Source of the DNA: Actinomycetota bacterium
GTDB lineage: Bacteria > Actinomycetota > Acidimicrobiia > Acidimicrobiales > Microtrichaceae
Assembly: GCA_005777415.1 (NCBI GenBank)
Contig: SXMI01000307.1
Span: 1-31,029 of the forward strand
DNA: 31,029 bases
Direction of reading: 5' to 3'
Shown one piece after another: positions 23,071 to 30,449 of the stretch. Position 1 is the first letter of the stretch; every line of letters begins with the position of its first letter. Under the pieces are notes generated by a model. The model ran no database searches, had not been told where the DNA came from, and saw nothing but the letters and a program-made list of their open reading frames with translations. The translations under genes and the position numbers were made by a program.

Positions 23071-25307
23071 GGCGGAGGATCCGAGCCGAGCCGCCGGGAC
23101 GCGGCCGCCGCGATCCGGGAGGGTCGCAGTCGCTGGGGCTGGCGGCGGATCCGGAGCCAGTAGAGGCCGAGTCTCGACCGAACCCCCCAGTAGGCGTCGC
23201 GGGACCGCTGGCCCCAGACCTGACGGCGCTGGGTCAGGTCGCTCCGGGCGTTCAGGTACTCGTCCTTGGCGCGCTGGCGGACCTCGAAGCGTCGCCATCG
23301 CAGCGTCCGGACCAGGGTCTGGCGGACGACGGGTGCCTCGACGTCCCGGCCCAGCTCCCAGTTCGGGTCCTCGAGCCGGCTCGTGTAGAGGTGGAGCATG
23401 TGGGCGCGGTGCCAGGGTCCGGCGGGGTGCAGGGCCCAGCCCAGGTCGGGGTCGAGGCACAGGTCGCTGTTGCCCAGGTCGGCGATGAAGTTGAACTCCG
23501 GTGGGATCCTCGGCGTGTCCTCCAGGCCGAGGGTCCACACGGTGGCGATGAGCGCTCCCTGGTCACGGGTGCGCCACTCCGGCCAGTCGAACGACGCGAG
23601 CGCCCGCTCGTTCCACATGTCGAGGAACTCGGTGCTGTCGGGGCCGAACAGGAACACGCCGCCGTTCCAGTGGACCCAGTCGCCCGGCACGTCCAGGTCG
23701 AACCGGACGCCGAGCTGCTCGCGGAGATGGCCGCAGCTGTGGGTGTCGCCGTGGCCGGAGCACTCGCAGGTCATGGCCCACGGGCTGAACCGGTCGACCT
23801 GGTTCGACGAGATGGTCAGGTCCGACGCGAAGGCGACCGGGCCCGCCCGGTGCTCGAAGACGGCCTCCATGCCGGGTCGGACCGCAATGATGTCGCTGTC
23901 GAGGTAGCACCACTCGCCCTCGGGGACGTGGCGGTGGACGCCGGTCTTCAGCCAGATGCTGGCCTGGTGGTCGTCGAGGTGCTCCGGCGTGGCGACGTCG
24001 ACGACCCGGTCGATGCCGTCGACCTCGATCGGCCGGACGTTGCGCGCGGAGTCGGTGACGACCCAGATCTCGAGCGAGGTGAGCGGACGGAGGTTCCGGA
24101 CCGCCGTCGCCAGGGTCTCGACGTGCAGTTCCGGGCCGCACACCACGAAGACCCAGCGGCACCGGTCGCGCACGTCGCGGCCCACCGGAGCCGGTCCCGC
24201 GGCCGCCTCGGCCCGGCGGCGGTCGGCGATCACCCGGATGTTGCGACGCGACCGACGTTCGTGGGCGAGTCGGTTCGTGGCGTCGGGGAGCGACGGCAGG
24301 TCCCGCCGCAGGAACTCGGTCACCGCGTTGTCGAACACGACCAGGTGCACCACCACGGCGATCCACAGGAGTGGGAGCTGCAGTGCCAGCGCCACGAGCG
24401 CGGCCACGGGGAGCCACCGTTCGACGAACTCGTTGAGCAGGACGAAGCCGACGTAGCGCACTCGGCCGTTCGGTGAGCGCAGCGCGCTCGGGTGGAGTGG
24501 TTCGCTCCAGAGGATGGACATCTGGAACGCCCGGTACAGGAGGTACAGGGCGCCGAACACCGGAACCCAGACCGAGCCGGTCGCCGCAGCGATCGCCACC
24601 AGCGTCGCCGCAGCGGCCGCCAGTTCGACCAGCACCATCCAGCTCACGAACGCGCTCGTGCGGGTCGCCCCCATCCGGGTGACCAGCGTGCGGACACCGG
24701 CCCGCCGGTCGTGGGCCAGGTCGCCGATCTGGTGCCAGAGGATCCCCCGCAGCCCCATGAGGAGCATCCACGTGCCCGCCGGCACGGTGACCCACCATGC
24801 CGGCCAGGTCAGTCCGCCCAGATCGGTGAAGACCGACACCGTCAACAGGATCGGCACGACGTACGCATAGAGGGCGTCCGCCAGCACTCCGGCGGCGGCC
24901 CGGTCCTTCAGTCGGACGGGCGGCAGGGAGTAGACGGTGAGCAGGGCCACCTCGGCGAGCACCAGGGCGACGGTGCGCATCGAGGAGGGCAGGACCAGCC
25001 ACGGCAGCCCGCCGGCGGCCACGGTGACGCCCAGCACGGCAGCTCGCTGGCGGGTGTCCAGACCGGCCATCTGGTTGGGTGCGCCGGCGATGGCGTCGGT
25101 CCGGATGTCGGCCAGGTCGTTGAGCACGTGCCCGAACGCGGCGATCCCGACGGCCGCGACCAGGAACAGCACCAGGTCCACCAGGACGGTCCAGCCGCTG
25201 AGCGAGCCGGCGACCGGGAGCAGGCTCAGTGCGGCCGCTGCGACGAGCTGGGGCATCTTGTGGTCCCACCACTGACCGGACCGGACGAGCGTCGGATCGA
25301 CCCTCAT
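23067..25307 (-). CDS. UbiA-family prenyltransferase fused to a GT-A glycosyltransferase
   Basis: A 746-residue fusion. Residues 1-300 are a polytopic UbiA domain: the first Asp-rich motif NDLADIRTD is at 63-71 and the second, DLAHD, at about 195-199, with eight or nine hydrophobic helices. After a basic linker, residues 350-640 are a soluble glycosyltransferase-like domain with WCYLDSDIIAV (DxD metal motif, about 467-471), WVHWNGGVFLFG and RTRDQGALI, as in GT8-like GT-A enzymes. An insert holds CECSGHGDTHSCGH, a cysteine/histidine group that could bind a metal. UbiA enzymes move polyprenyl groups; a fused glycosyltransferase suggests sequential prenylation and glycosylation of one acceptor (inference). 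ATG 25307 overlaps the AsnB2 stop (ATGA), and its own stop overlaps radical SAM copy 3 (GTGA). I know no characterised protein with this layout. Confidence 0.85.
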   Translation of the reverse strand: MRVDPTLVRSGQWWDHKMPQLVAAAALSLLPVAGSLSGWTVLVDLVLFLVAAVGIAAFGHVLNDLADIRTDAIAGAPNQMAGLDTRQRAAVLGVTVAAGGLPWLVLPSSMRTVALVLAEVALLTVYSLPPVRLKDRAAAGVLADALYAYVVPILLTVSVFTDLGGLTWPAWWVTVPAGTWMLLMGLRGILWHQIGDLAHDRRAGVRTLVTRMGATRTSAFVSWMVLVELAAAAATLVAIAAATGSVWVPVFGALYLLYRAFQMSILWSEPLHPSALRSPNGRVRYVGFVLLNEFVERWLPVAALVALALQLPLLWIAVVVHLVVFDNAVTEFLRRDLPSLPDATNRLAHERRSRRNIRVIADRRRAEAAAGPAPVGRDVRDRCRWVFVVCGPELHVETLATAVRNLRPLTSLEIWVVTDSARNVRPIEVDGIDRVVDVATPEHLDDHQASIWLKTGVHRHVPEGEWCYLDSDIIAVRPGMEAVFEHRAGPVAFASDLTISSNQVDRFSPWAMTCECSGHGDTHSCGHLREQLGVRFDLDVPGDWVHWNGGVFLFGPDSTEFLDMWNERALASFDWPEWRTRDQGALIATVWTLGLEDTPRIPPEFNFIADLGNSDLCLDPDLGWALHPAGPWHRAHMLHLYTSRLEDPNWELGRDVEAPVVRQTLVRTLRWRRFEVRQRAKDEYLNARSDLTQRRQVWGQRSRDAYWGVRSRLGLYWLRIRRQPQRLRPSRIAAAASRRLGSDPPP

Positions 25308-27103
25308 CGGGCACCCGACCGGGACCGGGCGTGCGCCCACCACACGGCCAGGACGAGGAGGTTCCACGTCCGCTGGTCGTTCCCGTCGACGAACGCCTCG
25401 ACCGCACCGCGCTCGACCAGGTCGAACAGCGGCGACGCCGGATCGCGGAGGTAGGCGGCCTTCAGGTCGACCACGTCGGGGAGCGCCAGCCACGACTGCA
25501 TGGGCGAGCCGAAGCCCTGCTTGGACCGGTCCCGTACGCTGGCGGGCCACAGGTCCGAGCAGCTCCGTCGGAGGAGCAACTTCTCGTGCGTCCGGTCGAC
25601 CTTGAGGTCGGATGGCAGCGCGAGGCACCCCTCGGCGACGGCGACGTCCAGGAAGGGCGCCCGGACCTCGAGTCCGTGGGCCATCGAGGCCCGGTCGGTC
25701 TTCACCAGGATGTCCCCCGGCAGGTAGTGGTCCAGGTCGAACCGGCAGATGTCGTCGGCGGTTCCGTACCCGTAGGGGGACACGTCCACATCGCCGGCGT
25801 CACGACCGGGGAGGCCCAGTGCCCGGAGGTCGTCGGCGTCGAAGTACTGCCGGAACGAGGCGTACCGGCTCGCGACCGAGTGGTCGGCGGGCCGAGTACC
25901 CCTGCGGTTCGCCAGCCGGGACAGGAGGCCCCGGTGCCCGGTCGGGGGTGGGGCGTCCTCGAGCGATCCGGGGGTTCCGGGGCGGAGCAGCCCCCGGGTC
26001 CACACCAGGTAGCCCCCGAGCAGCTCGTCGGCCCCGTCGCCGGTCAGCACGACGGTCACCTCTCGACGGGCGAACTCCGACAGCATCCGGGTCGGCAGGG
26101 CCGAGGAGTCACCGAACGGTTCGTCCCAGGCCGTCGGGAGCGCCTCGATCGCCGGGGCGACGTCTGCCGGGTCCGGCGTGAGGACGTGGAGTGTCATGCC
26201 GTGCAGGTCGGCGGTGGCCCGGGCGAACTCCAGCTCGGACTCGCCGGGCATGTCGAAGGTGAACGCGTGCAGGTCGGGGTGGTGCCTGGCGGCCAGCGCC
26301 GCGATCGTCGTCGAGTCGATCCCCCCGGACAGGAACGCCCCGACGGGCACGTCGGCGACGAGCTGGTCCTGCACGGCCCGGTCCAGCTCGTCACGGAACC
26401 AGTGCGCCGATTCCTCGGGCGAGGCGCCTGACCGGACGGGCGGCGGCGTCCACCAGCGGCGGATGGTCGGCGGTCGCCGCAGGTCCCACTCCAGGCAGGA
26501 CGCATGGGGCAGGGAGTCGACGCCGCTCCAGATGGACCGGCCGGACGGGACGTACCCCTGGCGGAGCATCTCCGCGACGACCGCCGGGTCGGGTTCGCCC
26601 CGGTCGAATCCCCCGGCGCCGAGTGCTGCGGACTCGGAGGCGAAGGCCAGCAGTCCATCGACCATGGCGTAGTGGAGCGGCCGCTCACCGAACCGGTCCC
26701 GGGCCAGCAGGAGCCGATGGCGCCGGTCGTCCCAGAGGGCGAGCGCAAAGGTCCCCGGCAGGTGGGGGAGCAGTTGCTCGCCGTGGCGATCGTGGAGGGC
26801 GAGCACGACCTCGCAGTCCGATCCGGTGCGGTACGGGTACTCGCTGAGCTCGTCCCGGAGGCGGTCGTGACCGTAGATCTCGCCGTTGCAGACCAGGGCG
26901 GTTCGGCCGTCGGGGCCGAGCAGGGGCTGGTGGCCCCCCGCCGGGTCGATGATCGACAGCCGGGCGTTCCCCAGGACCGCGTCGTCGAACACGACCACGC
27001 CGTGCTCGTCGGGGCCCCGGTGGTCGAGGGCGGCGACCATCGCCGTGACGCGATCAGCGAGCGCGCCCGCGCCCGGACCCACCACCCCCGCGATCCCGCA
27101 CAT
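25304..27103 (-). CDS. asnB: Asparagine synthase (glutamine-hydrolysing) family amidotransferase, second copy
   Basis: A 599-residue AsnB-family protein: Cys2 (MCGIAGVVG), DHRGPDEHG, CNGEIYGH for the glutaminase, PP-loop SGGIDS at residues 259-264, TGDGADELLGGY, and KTDRASMAHGLEVRAPFLD in the synthetase domain. It is only moderately similar to the copy at 1748-3634, so the two were probably acquired separately. It starts the minus-strand operon AsnB2/UbiA-GT/radical SAM 3 with an ATGA overlap to the fusion gene. Ordinary asparagine synthesis is possible, but a carboxylate on the product of the coupled enzymes is the more likely target (inference). ATG 27103 has a strong GGAGGAGG at 27115-27108; the frame open to 27412 has no similarity before the ATG and Cys2 fixes the start. 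Confidence 0.92.
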   Translation of the reverse strand: MCGIAGVVGPGAGALADRVTAMVAALDHRGPDEHGVVVFDDAVLGNARLSIIDPAGGHQPLLGPDGRTALVCNGEIYGHDRLRDELSEYPYRTGSDCEVVLALHDRHGEQLLPHLPGTFALALWDDRRHRLLLARDRFGERPLHYAMVDGLLAFASESAALGAGGFDRGEPDPAVVAEMLRQGYVPSGRSIWSGVDSLPHASCLEWDLRRPPTIRRWWTPPPVRSGASPEESAHWFRDELDRAVQDQLVADVPVGAFLSGGIDSTTIAALAARHHPDLHAFTFDMPGESELEFARATADLHGMTLHVLTPDPADVAPAIEALPTAWDEPFGDSSALPTRMLSEFARREVTVVLTGDGADELLGGYLVWTRGLLRPGTPGSLEDAPPPTGHRGLLSRLANRRGTRPADHSVASRYASFRQYFDADDLRALGLPGRDAGDVDVSPYGYGTADDICRFDLDHYLPGDILVKTDRASMAHGLEVRAPFLDVAVAEGCLALPSDLKVDRTHEKLLLRRSCSDLWPASVRDRSKQGFGSPMQSWLALPDVVDLKAAYLRDPASPLFDLVERGAVEAFVDGNDQRTWNLLVLAVWWAHARSRSGAR

Positions 27104-27156
27104 GGTGCCTCCTCCGTGCCGGCCGCCCCACCAGGTGGTGGAGCGCAGCCTCGGGC

Positions 27157-27174
27157 GCTCGTGAGCACACGAGC
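27157..27174. promoter_or_regulatory. Hairpin in the putative AsnB2 5' leader
   Basis: GCTCGTG and CACGAGC form a perfect 7-bp stem with a four-base loop (AGCA). It lies 53 to 71 bases upstream of ATG 27103. It could be an operator for a dimeric regulator or an RNA hairpin. No tract of T follows on either strand, so a terminator is less likely. Confidence 0.3.
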
Positions 27175-27260
27175 ACCCGATCGGTGGTCCGTGAGGCAGA
27201 ACGACGTGACTTCGCTGCGCTGGTCGACCGGTCGAACCGCCTCTCGGAGACCTGCCGCTC

Positions 27261-27266
27261 AGGCTA
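27261..27266 (-). promoter_or_regulatory. Putative -10 TAGCCT of the AsnB2 operon
   Basis: Minus-strand TAGCCT fits TANNNT and is the best candidate upstream of ATG 27103. It implies a leader of about 150 bases. No clear -35. Pattern evidence only. Confidence 0.35.
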
Positions 27267-27464
27267 GCGGTGGGTGCTGCCCGTGCGGTTGCGGAATCTC
27301 TCGGGATACTGCTCGACGACCTGGCGGTGACCGGCCCAGCAGACGGAGGGGCCGACTCCCTCGTGGAGCGGCCGGTCGGCGCGTCCGTCGACCCCGGATG
27401 GGATCCGGTCATCGACCCGCCGGGCCGCTGTCCGCGCTGACAGCAGGCCCTTCCCGTCGCGCAT
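27264..27464 (-). CDS. Hypothetical small ORF (66 codons), doubtful
   Basis: ATG 27464 to TAG 27264. Third codon positions are mostly G or C (about 57 of 66 by hand count), which is coding-like, and no other gene occupies the bases. The product is Arg-rich with a centre GVGPSVCWAGHRQVVEQY; I recognise no family. The only Shine-Dalgarno-like match is a weak AGGT three bases before the ATG, and the start overlaps the cupin promoter region. It may be spurious. Confidence 0.22.
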   Translation of the reverse strand: MRDGKGLLSARTAARRVDDRIPSGVDGRADRPLHEGVGPSVCWAGHRQVVEQYPERFRNRTGSTHR

Positions 27465-27473
27465 CGACCTGTG

Positions 27474-27479
27474 TATCAT
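27474..27479 (+). promoter_or_regulatory. Putative -10 TATCAT of the cupin gene
   Basis: TATCAT fits TANNNT and lies about 50 bases before ATG 27532, leaving room for a leader that carries the strong Shine-Dalgarno at 27518. The hexamer TTCCCG 17 bases upstream is a poor -35. Confidence 0.45.
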
Positions 27480-27517
27480 CGGAGGAAGCAAATGCGCTGG
27501 ACCGGCTGGCGCCATGT

Positions 27518-27524
27518 GGAGGTG
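27518..27524 (+). promoter_or_regulatory. Strong Shine-Dalgarno GGAGGTG of the cupin gene
   Basis: GGAGGTG ends seven bases before ATG 27532. This fixes the start and is one of the two best ribosome binding sites in the window, suggesting efficient translation. Confidence 0.75.
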
Positions 27525-27531
27525 AAGCAAG

Positions 27532-27969
27532 ATGAAGGCAGCATCGAAGTCGCTGATCAGTGCCGACGGTGTCGACATCCAGTTCCTGGTCGATGCGGTC
27601 GACACCGACGGTCAGGCCACCGCGTTCGTGACCACCGTGGCGCCGGGCGGCAACACGCTCCCTCCGCACAGCCACGACTGGGACGAGACCATGTACGTCA
27701 CCTCGGGCAGCCTCACGTTCGTGATCGACGGTGAGACCCGCGTGGTCGCCGCCGGCGAGGCCGTGTTCATCGCCCGTGGTCAGGTTCACAAGTACGACAA
27801 CCTGGGTTCGGAGTCGTCGTCGATGCTCATCGTGTCGACCCCGGGTCTCAACCACGAGAGCTACTTCTCGCAGGTTGCGGACGTGCTCACCGCCTCGTCC
27901 GGGCCGGAGCGGGACGAGGCCGTCCGGGCGATCATGGACGAGTACGGGGTGGTCCCGGCCTCGGCCTGA
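27532..27969 (+). CDS. Small cupin-domain protein
   Basis: A 145-residue single-domain cupin. Motif 1 is complete: G-x5-H-x-H-x3-E-x6-G in GNTLPPHSHDWDETMYVTSG. Motif 2 is G-x5-A-x-G-x2-H-x3-N in GEAVFIARGQVHKYDN, where the usual Pro is Ala. The three His and one Glu that bind a metal are all present. The C-terminal 35 residues are helical (FSQVADVLTASS). Cupins of this size serve as sugar isomerases, dioxygenases or ligand sensors, and the function here cannot be named. It has its own promoter, a strong ribosome binding site and a terminator hairpin, so it forms a monocistronic unit, unlike the operons to its left. Confidence 0.88.
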   Translation: MKAASKSLISADGVDIQFLVDAVDTDGQATAFVTTVAPGGNTLPPHSHDWDETMYVTSGSLTFVIDGETRVVAAGEAVFIARGQVHKYDNLGSESSSMLIVSTPGLNHESYFSQVADVLTASSGPERDEAVRAIMDEYGVVPASA

Positions 27970-28007
27970 TCCTCCCACGGTCGCCATTGGCGGCCTGCGG
28001 ACGAACC

Positions 28008-28036
28008 GCCCGCCGCTGAGTCGCTCAGCGGCGGGC
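28008..28036. terminator. Hairpin terminator between cupin and methyltransferase genes
   Basis: A perfect 13-bp stem (GCCCGCCGCTGAG with its complement) closes a three-base loop TCG, 39 bases after the cupin stop. No U-tract follows, common for terminators in high-GC actinobacteria. Placed between convergent genes, it could stop transcription from both sides. Confidence 0.75.
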
Positions 28037-28095
28037 TGGGGTTCAATGCGTGAGAAGCGGAGCGAGGGTTCCGGCTCCTCCGGCGGTGACGCTCC

Positions 28096-28872
28096 TCAGC
28101 CCGTCCGAGAGCAGACGGGCGCGCCGATCAACACCGTGAGGCCCCCCCACGGGAGGTCCACTCGCTCGGCTCGCCATCGGACTGAGGTCGCAGCTTCCTC
28201 GGCGATGGTGAGCAGCTCCTGCGCCCGGTAGCCCCGGAGGACGCTCGCCGCCCCGTCCCACCCCAGGACGACCGGCAGCACGACGTGTAGGGCGACCACC
28301 CGGTGTCGAGCGGCTCGGTGGCCCCTGGCCCGTCGCCACCCGTCACGGAATCCGCCGACGGCCAGTCTGGCCGCCAACCCGAGGCGACGCTCGAACGGCT
28401 CTGCTACCAGGATGGAGCGGTCACCGAGCGTCGCCGAGCGCAGGATGTGGGCCACCTCCGTCGGCCGGAAGTGGTGGATGGCATTGAACAGGGTCCGGAC
28501 GCCCTCCAGTTCGGGAGGGACGGAACGGGCGTCGACGGGCTCACGCTCCAGGCGGAGTCGGCCGCCGTCCACCACGCCGATGCCGTGGTGTGGGTAGCGG
28601 TCGGTGAGGGTCACGGCGATGGGCCGTTCCAGTCGTTCCTCCACCAGCGGTAGCACCGCAGGAAGTGGGCCACCGGCGCCCGAACAGAGGTCGAGGACCC
28701 GGTCCGTCCCGTCGTGCTCGAGGAGGTCGGCGAGGCGTTCGGCCAGGACGTCGTGCAGGGGCGCCACCGCTGGTGCGGTGAAGATCTGGGTGAGGTGGTC
28801 GGTCAGGGCGTCGCGCACCCATCCGGGCAGCCACGATTGGTCCTCGAACTCGAAGAGTTGCATCCGGCGCAT
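28096..28872 (-). CDS. SAM-dependent methyltransferase (class I)
   Basis: A 258-residue protein from ATG 28872. Motif I VLDLCSGAGGPLP is at residues 59-71, followed by the acidic motif AVTLTDRYP and by a post-motif NAIHHFRPTEVAHIL typical of small-molecule methyltransferases. The N-terminus MQLFEFEDQSWLPGWVRDALTDHL is a helical cap that recurs in one uncharacterised group of this superfamily, as far as I recall. The frame is open to 28935 without similarity; ATG 28872 has GGGGAG about eleven bases upstream, and ATG 28863 is an alternative. It diverges from the ketosynthase gene across about 200 bases, so the two may share regulation and a pathway (inference). Substrate unknown. Confidence 0.8.
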   Translation of the reverse strand: MRRMQLFEFEDQSWLPGWVRDALTDHLTQIFTAPAVAPLHDVLAERLADLLEHDGTDRVLDLCSGAGGPLPAVLPLVEERLERPIAVTLTDRYPHHGIGVVDGGRLRLEREPVDARSVPPELEGVRTLFNAIHHFRPTEVAHILRSATLGDRSILVAEPFERRLGLAARLAVGGFRDGWRRARGHRAARHRVVALHVVLPVVLGWDGAASVLRGYRAQELLTIAEEAATSVRWRAERVDLPWGGLTVLIGAPVCSRTG

Positions 28873-29008
28873 GCGTGCTGCTGCTCCCCCCCGCCGTCCG
28901 TGTGCCCGCAAGCGGGGGGCGGCTGAGTGACCCACGTCCCCCGTCGGTCCGACCGACTGGCCGGGTGGGCAGCGTATCCCGCTGCCCGATCCGCTTCCCG
29001 GTCTGCCC

Positions 29009-29014
29009 TAGTCT
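29009..29014 (+). promoter_or_regulatory. Putative -10 TAGTCT upstream of the ketosynthase gene
   Basis: TAGTCT fits TANNNT and is followed by GACCCC and a GTG at 29021, again the leaderless geometry. That GTG opens a 24-codon frame that stops at 29095, one base before GTG 29097 of the ketosynthase frame. Confidence 0.45.
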
Positions 29015-29072
29015 GACCCCGTGCGTCGACGGGGTGACGAGGGGGAACGGCACGGTCCGGAGGCCGTGCTCC

Positions 29073-30359
29073 ATGCTGCGCCCGGCTGGTCCTGACGTGC
29101 CCATCGCGATCACTGGTGCGGGAGCGGTGACGCCCATAGGGATCGGCGTCGACGCGTTCCTGGCGGGTTGGCACGCCGGTGCGCTCGGGATCACGGAAGC
29201 GCCGTGGTCGGCGCACTCGCCCCTGCCCCTCCTGGCCGCACCGATTCCCGACGGCTTCGATCCGGAGCCGATCGTGGGCGAGCGGGTGGTCAGGGCCACG
29301 GACCGTTGCGCGCAGTACGCCTTGGTCGCGGCGGAGGAGGCCCTCGGGCAGGCGGGGTTGCTGGAGACCGGCTCGTTGGATCCGTTGCGCACGGCCGTCG
29401 TCGACGGGACCGCCGCTGGCGGCATGCACAGCATCATGTTCGGTCAGCACCGGTTCGATGCGGGAGGTGTTGACGCAATCCCTCCCACGACCATGCTGGC
29501 CGGTCAGGCGAACTCGGCGGCCGCGCAGATCGCCATGCGCCACCAGTTGCACGGGCCGCTCCAGACAGTGACCACGGCGTGCGCGTCAGCGCTCGACGCG
29601 CTGGGCAACGCCGTGGATCTGCTCAACCTCGGACGTGCCGACGTCGCGCTGTGCGGTGGGAGCGACGCCGCGGCGGTCAGCGCAGCCGAGTCGTTCGTTC
29701 CGGTCTTCTCGATCGCTGGACGCGTGTTCGGCATGGAGACACCGGAGCTCGATCCGGAGCGGGCGGTCCTACCCTTCGACGTGGCCCGTCGGGGCATCGT
29801 CTTCGGGGAGGGTGCCGCCTGGTTCGTGCTGGAGACCGCTGCGCACGCCGCAGCCCGCGGTGTGGAACCGCTGGGCTGGATTCTCGGGGTCGGTTCGTGC
29901 GCCGACGGCTACCACCCCTCCTCGCCCGACCCGTCGGGGCGGTGGCAGGCGCACGCCGTTGGGCTCGGTCTGGCCGCCGCAGAGCTGGACGCAACCGATG
30001 TCGATCTGGTGGTGGCACACGCTACCGGGACCCCGAAGGGCGACGTGGCCGAGGCCCGGGCGCTGCGGCAGGTGTTCGTCGCCTGCCCGGACACTCCGCC
30101 GGTCACCGCACTCAAGGGGCACACCGGTCACACCGGGGGCTCCTCGGGGGGCATGAGTCTGCTGGTCGCCCTGGATGCACTTCGCACGGGACGGGTGGCA
30201 CCGGTCCGCGGCACCACGCACGTGGACCCCGAGATGGGGATCGACGTGGTGGTCGGTGAGCCGAGGGCCGTCGTGGCCGAGGTGGCCGTTGTCAATGCGT
30301 TTGGTTTCGGAGGCCAGAACGCCTCGGCGGTGGTCGGCGCCATGGGTCGGTTCGACTGA
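29073..30359 (+). CDS. Beta-ketoacyl-ACP synthase (FabF/KS-like), stand-alone
   Basis: A 428-residue thiolase-fold condensing enzyme. It starts PIAITGAGAVTPIG and has all three catalytic residues: Cys170 in VTTACASALD, His316 in VAHATGTPKGD, and His353 in LKGHTGHTGGSSGG with Lys348 five residues before it. FGFGGQNAS near the end is the usual C-terminal motif. It should extend an acyl-ACP by decarboxylative condensation. No acyl carrier protein, ketoreductase or acyltransferase is visible nearby, so it may work with genes past the right edge or with house-keeping partners. The VAH/TPKGD variant differs from the FabF consensus EAHGTGTPLGD. ATG 29073 has GGAG ten bases upstream; GTG 29097 is a good alternative because a leader ORF ends just before it. 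Confidence 0.88.
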   Translation: MLRPAGPDVPIAITGAGAVTPIGIGVDAFLAGWHAGALGITEAPWSAHSPLPLLAAPIPDGFDPEPIVGERVVRATDRCAQYALVAAEEALGQAGLLETGSLDPLRTAVVDGTAAGGMHSIMFGQHRFDAGGVDAIPPTTMLAGQANSAAAQIAMRHQLHGPLQTVTTACASALDALGNAVDLLNLGRADVALCGGSDAAAVSAAESFVPVFSIAGRVFGMETPELDPERAVLPFDVARRGIVFGEGAAWFVLETAAHAAARGVEPLGWILGVGSCADGYHPSSPDPSGRWQAHAVGLGLAAAELDATDVDLVVAHATGTPKGDVAEARALRQVFVACPDTPPVTALKGHTGHTGGSSGGMSLLVALDALRTGRVAPVRGTTHVDPEMGIDVVVGEPRAVVAEVAVVNAFGFGGQNASAVVGAMGRFD

Positions 30360-30411
30360 ACGGAGGTTCAACGACCCGGCAACGCATCGTGATCTCGGTG
30401 TTGCCCTGGTG

Positions 30412-30449
30412 TCGAGCCGGCTGGCCCACTCAGTGGTCGACCGGCTCGA
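30412..30449. terminator. Possible hairpin at the 3' end of the ketosynthase gene
   Basis: TCGAGCCGG and CCGGCTCGA pair over nine bases across a 20-base loop that contains a smaller CCAC-TCA-GTGG stem. The structure lies between two convergent genes and includes the stop codon of the minus-strand gene. No U-tract. A modest candidate. Confidence 0.35.

Larger units (their letters stand above)
27104..27531. other. 428-base intergenic region between divergent AsnB2 and cupin genes
   Basis: No convincing protein gene. It contains a TAGCCT -10 candidate for AsnB2, a 7-bp hairpin GCTCGTG-AGCA-CACGAGC (27157-27174) inside the resulting leader, the AsnB2 Shine-Dalgarno, a TATCAT -10 candidate for the cupin (27474), two Shine-Dalgarno-like GGAGG sites (27481 and 27518), and a minus-strand ORF of 66 codons (27464-27264) whose status is open. 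The long leader on the AsnB2 side is unusual among the mostly leaderless or tightly coupled genes of this locus. Confidence 0.6.

Noticed and set aside
12897..25307. RiPP (peptide natural product) cluster based on the radical SAM genes
   Set aside because: No precursor-peptide gene, RRE domain or leader peptidase is visible; the only small gene found is the DUF5989-type membrane protein. Neighbours are glycan enzymes.
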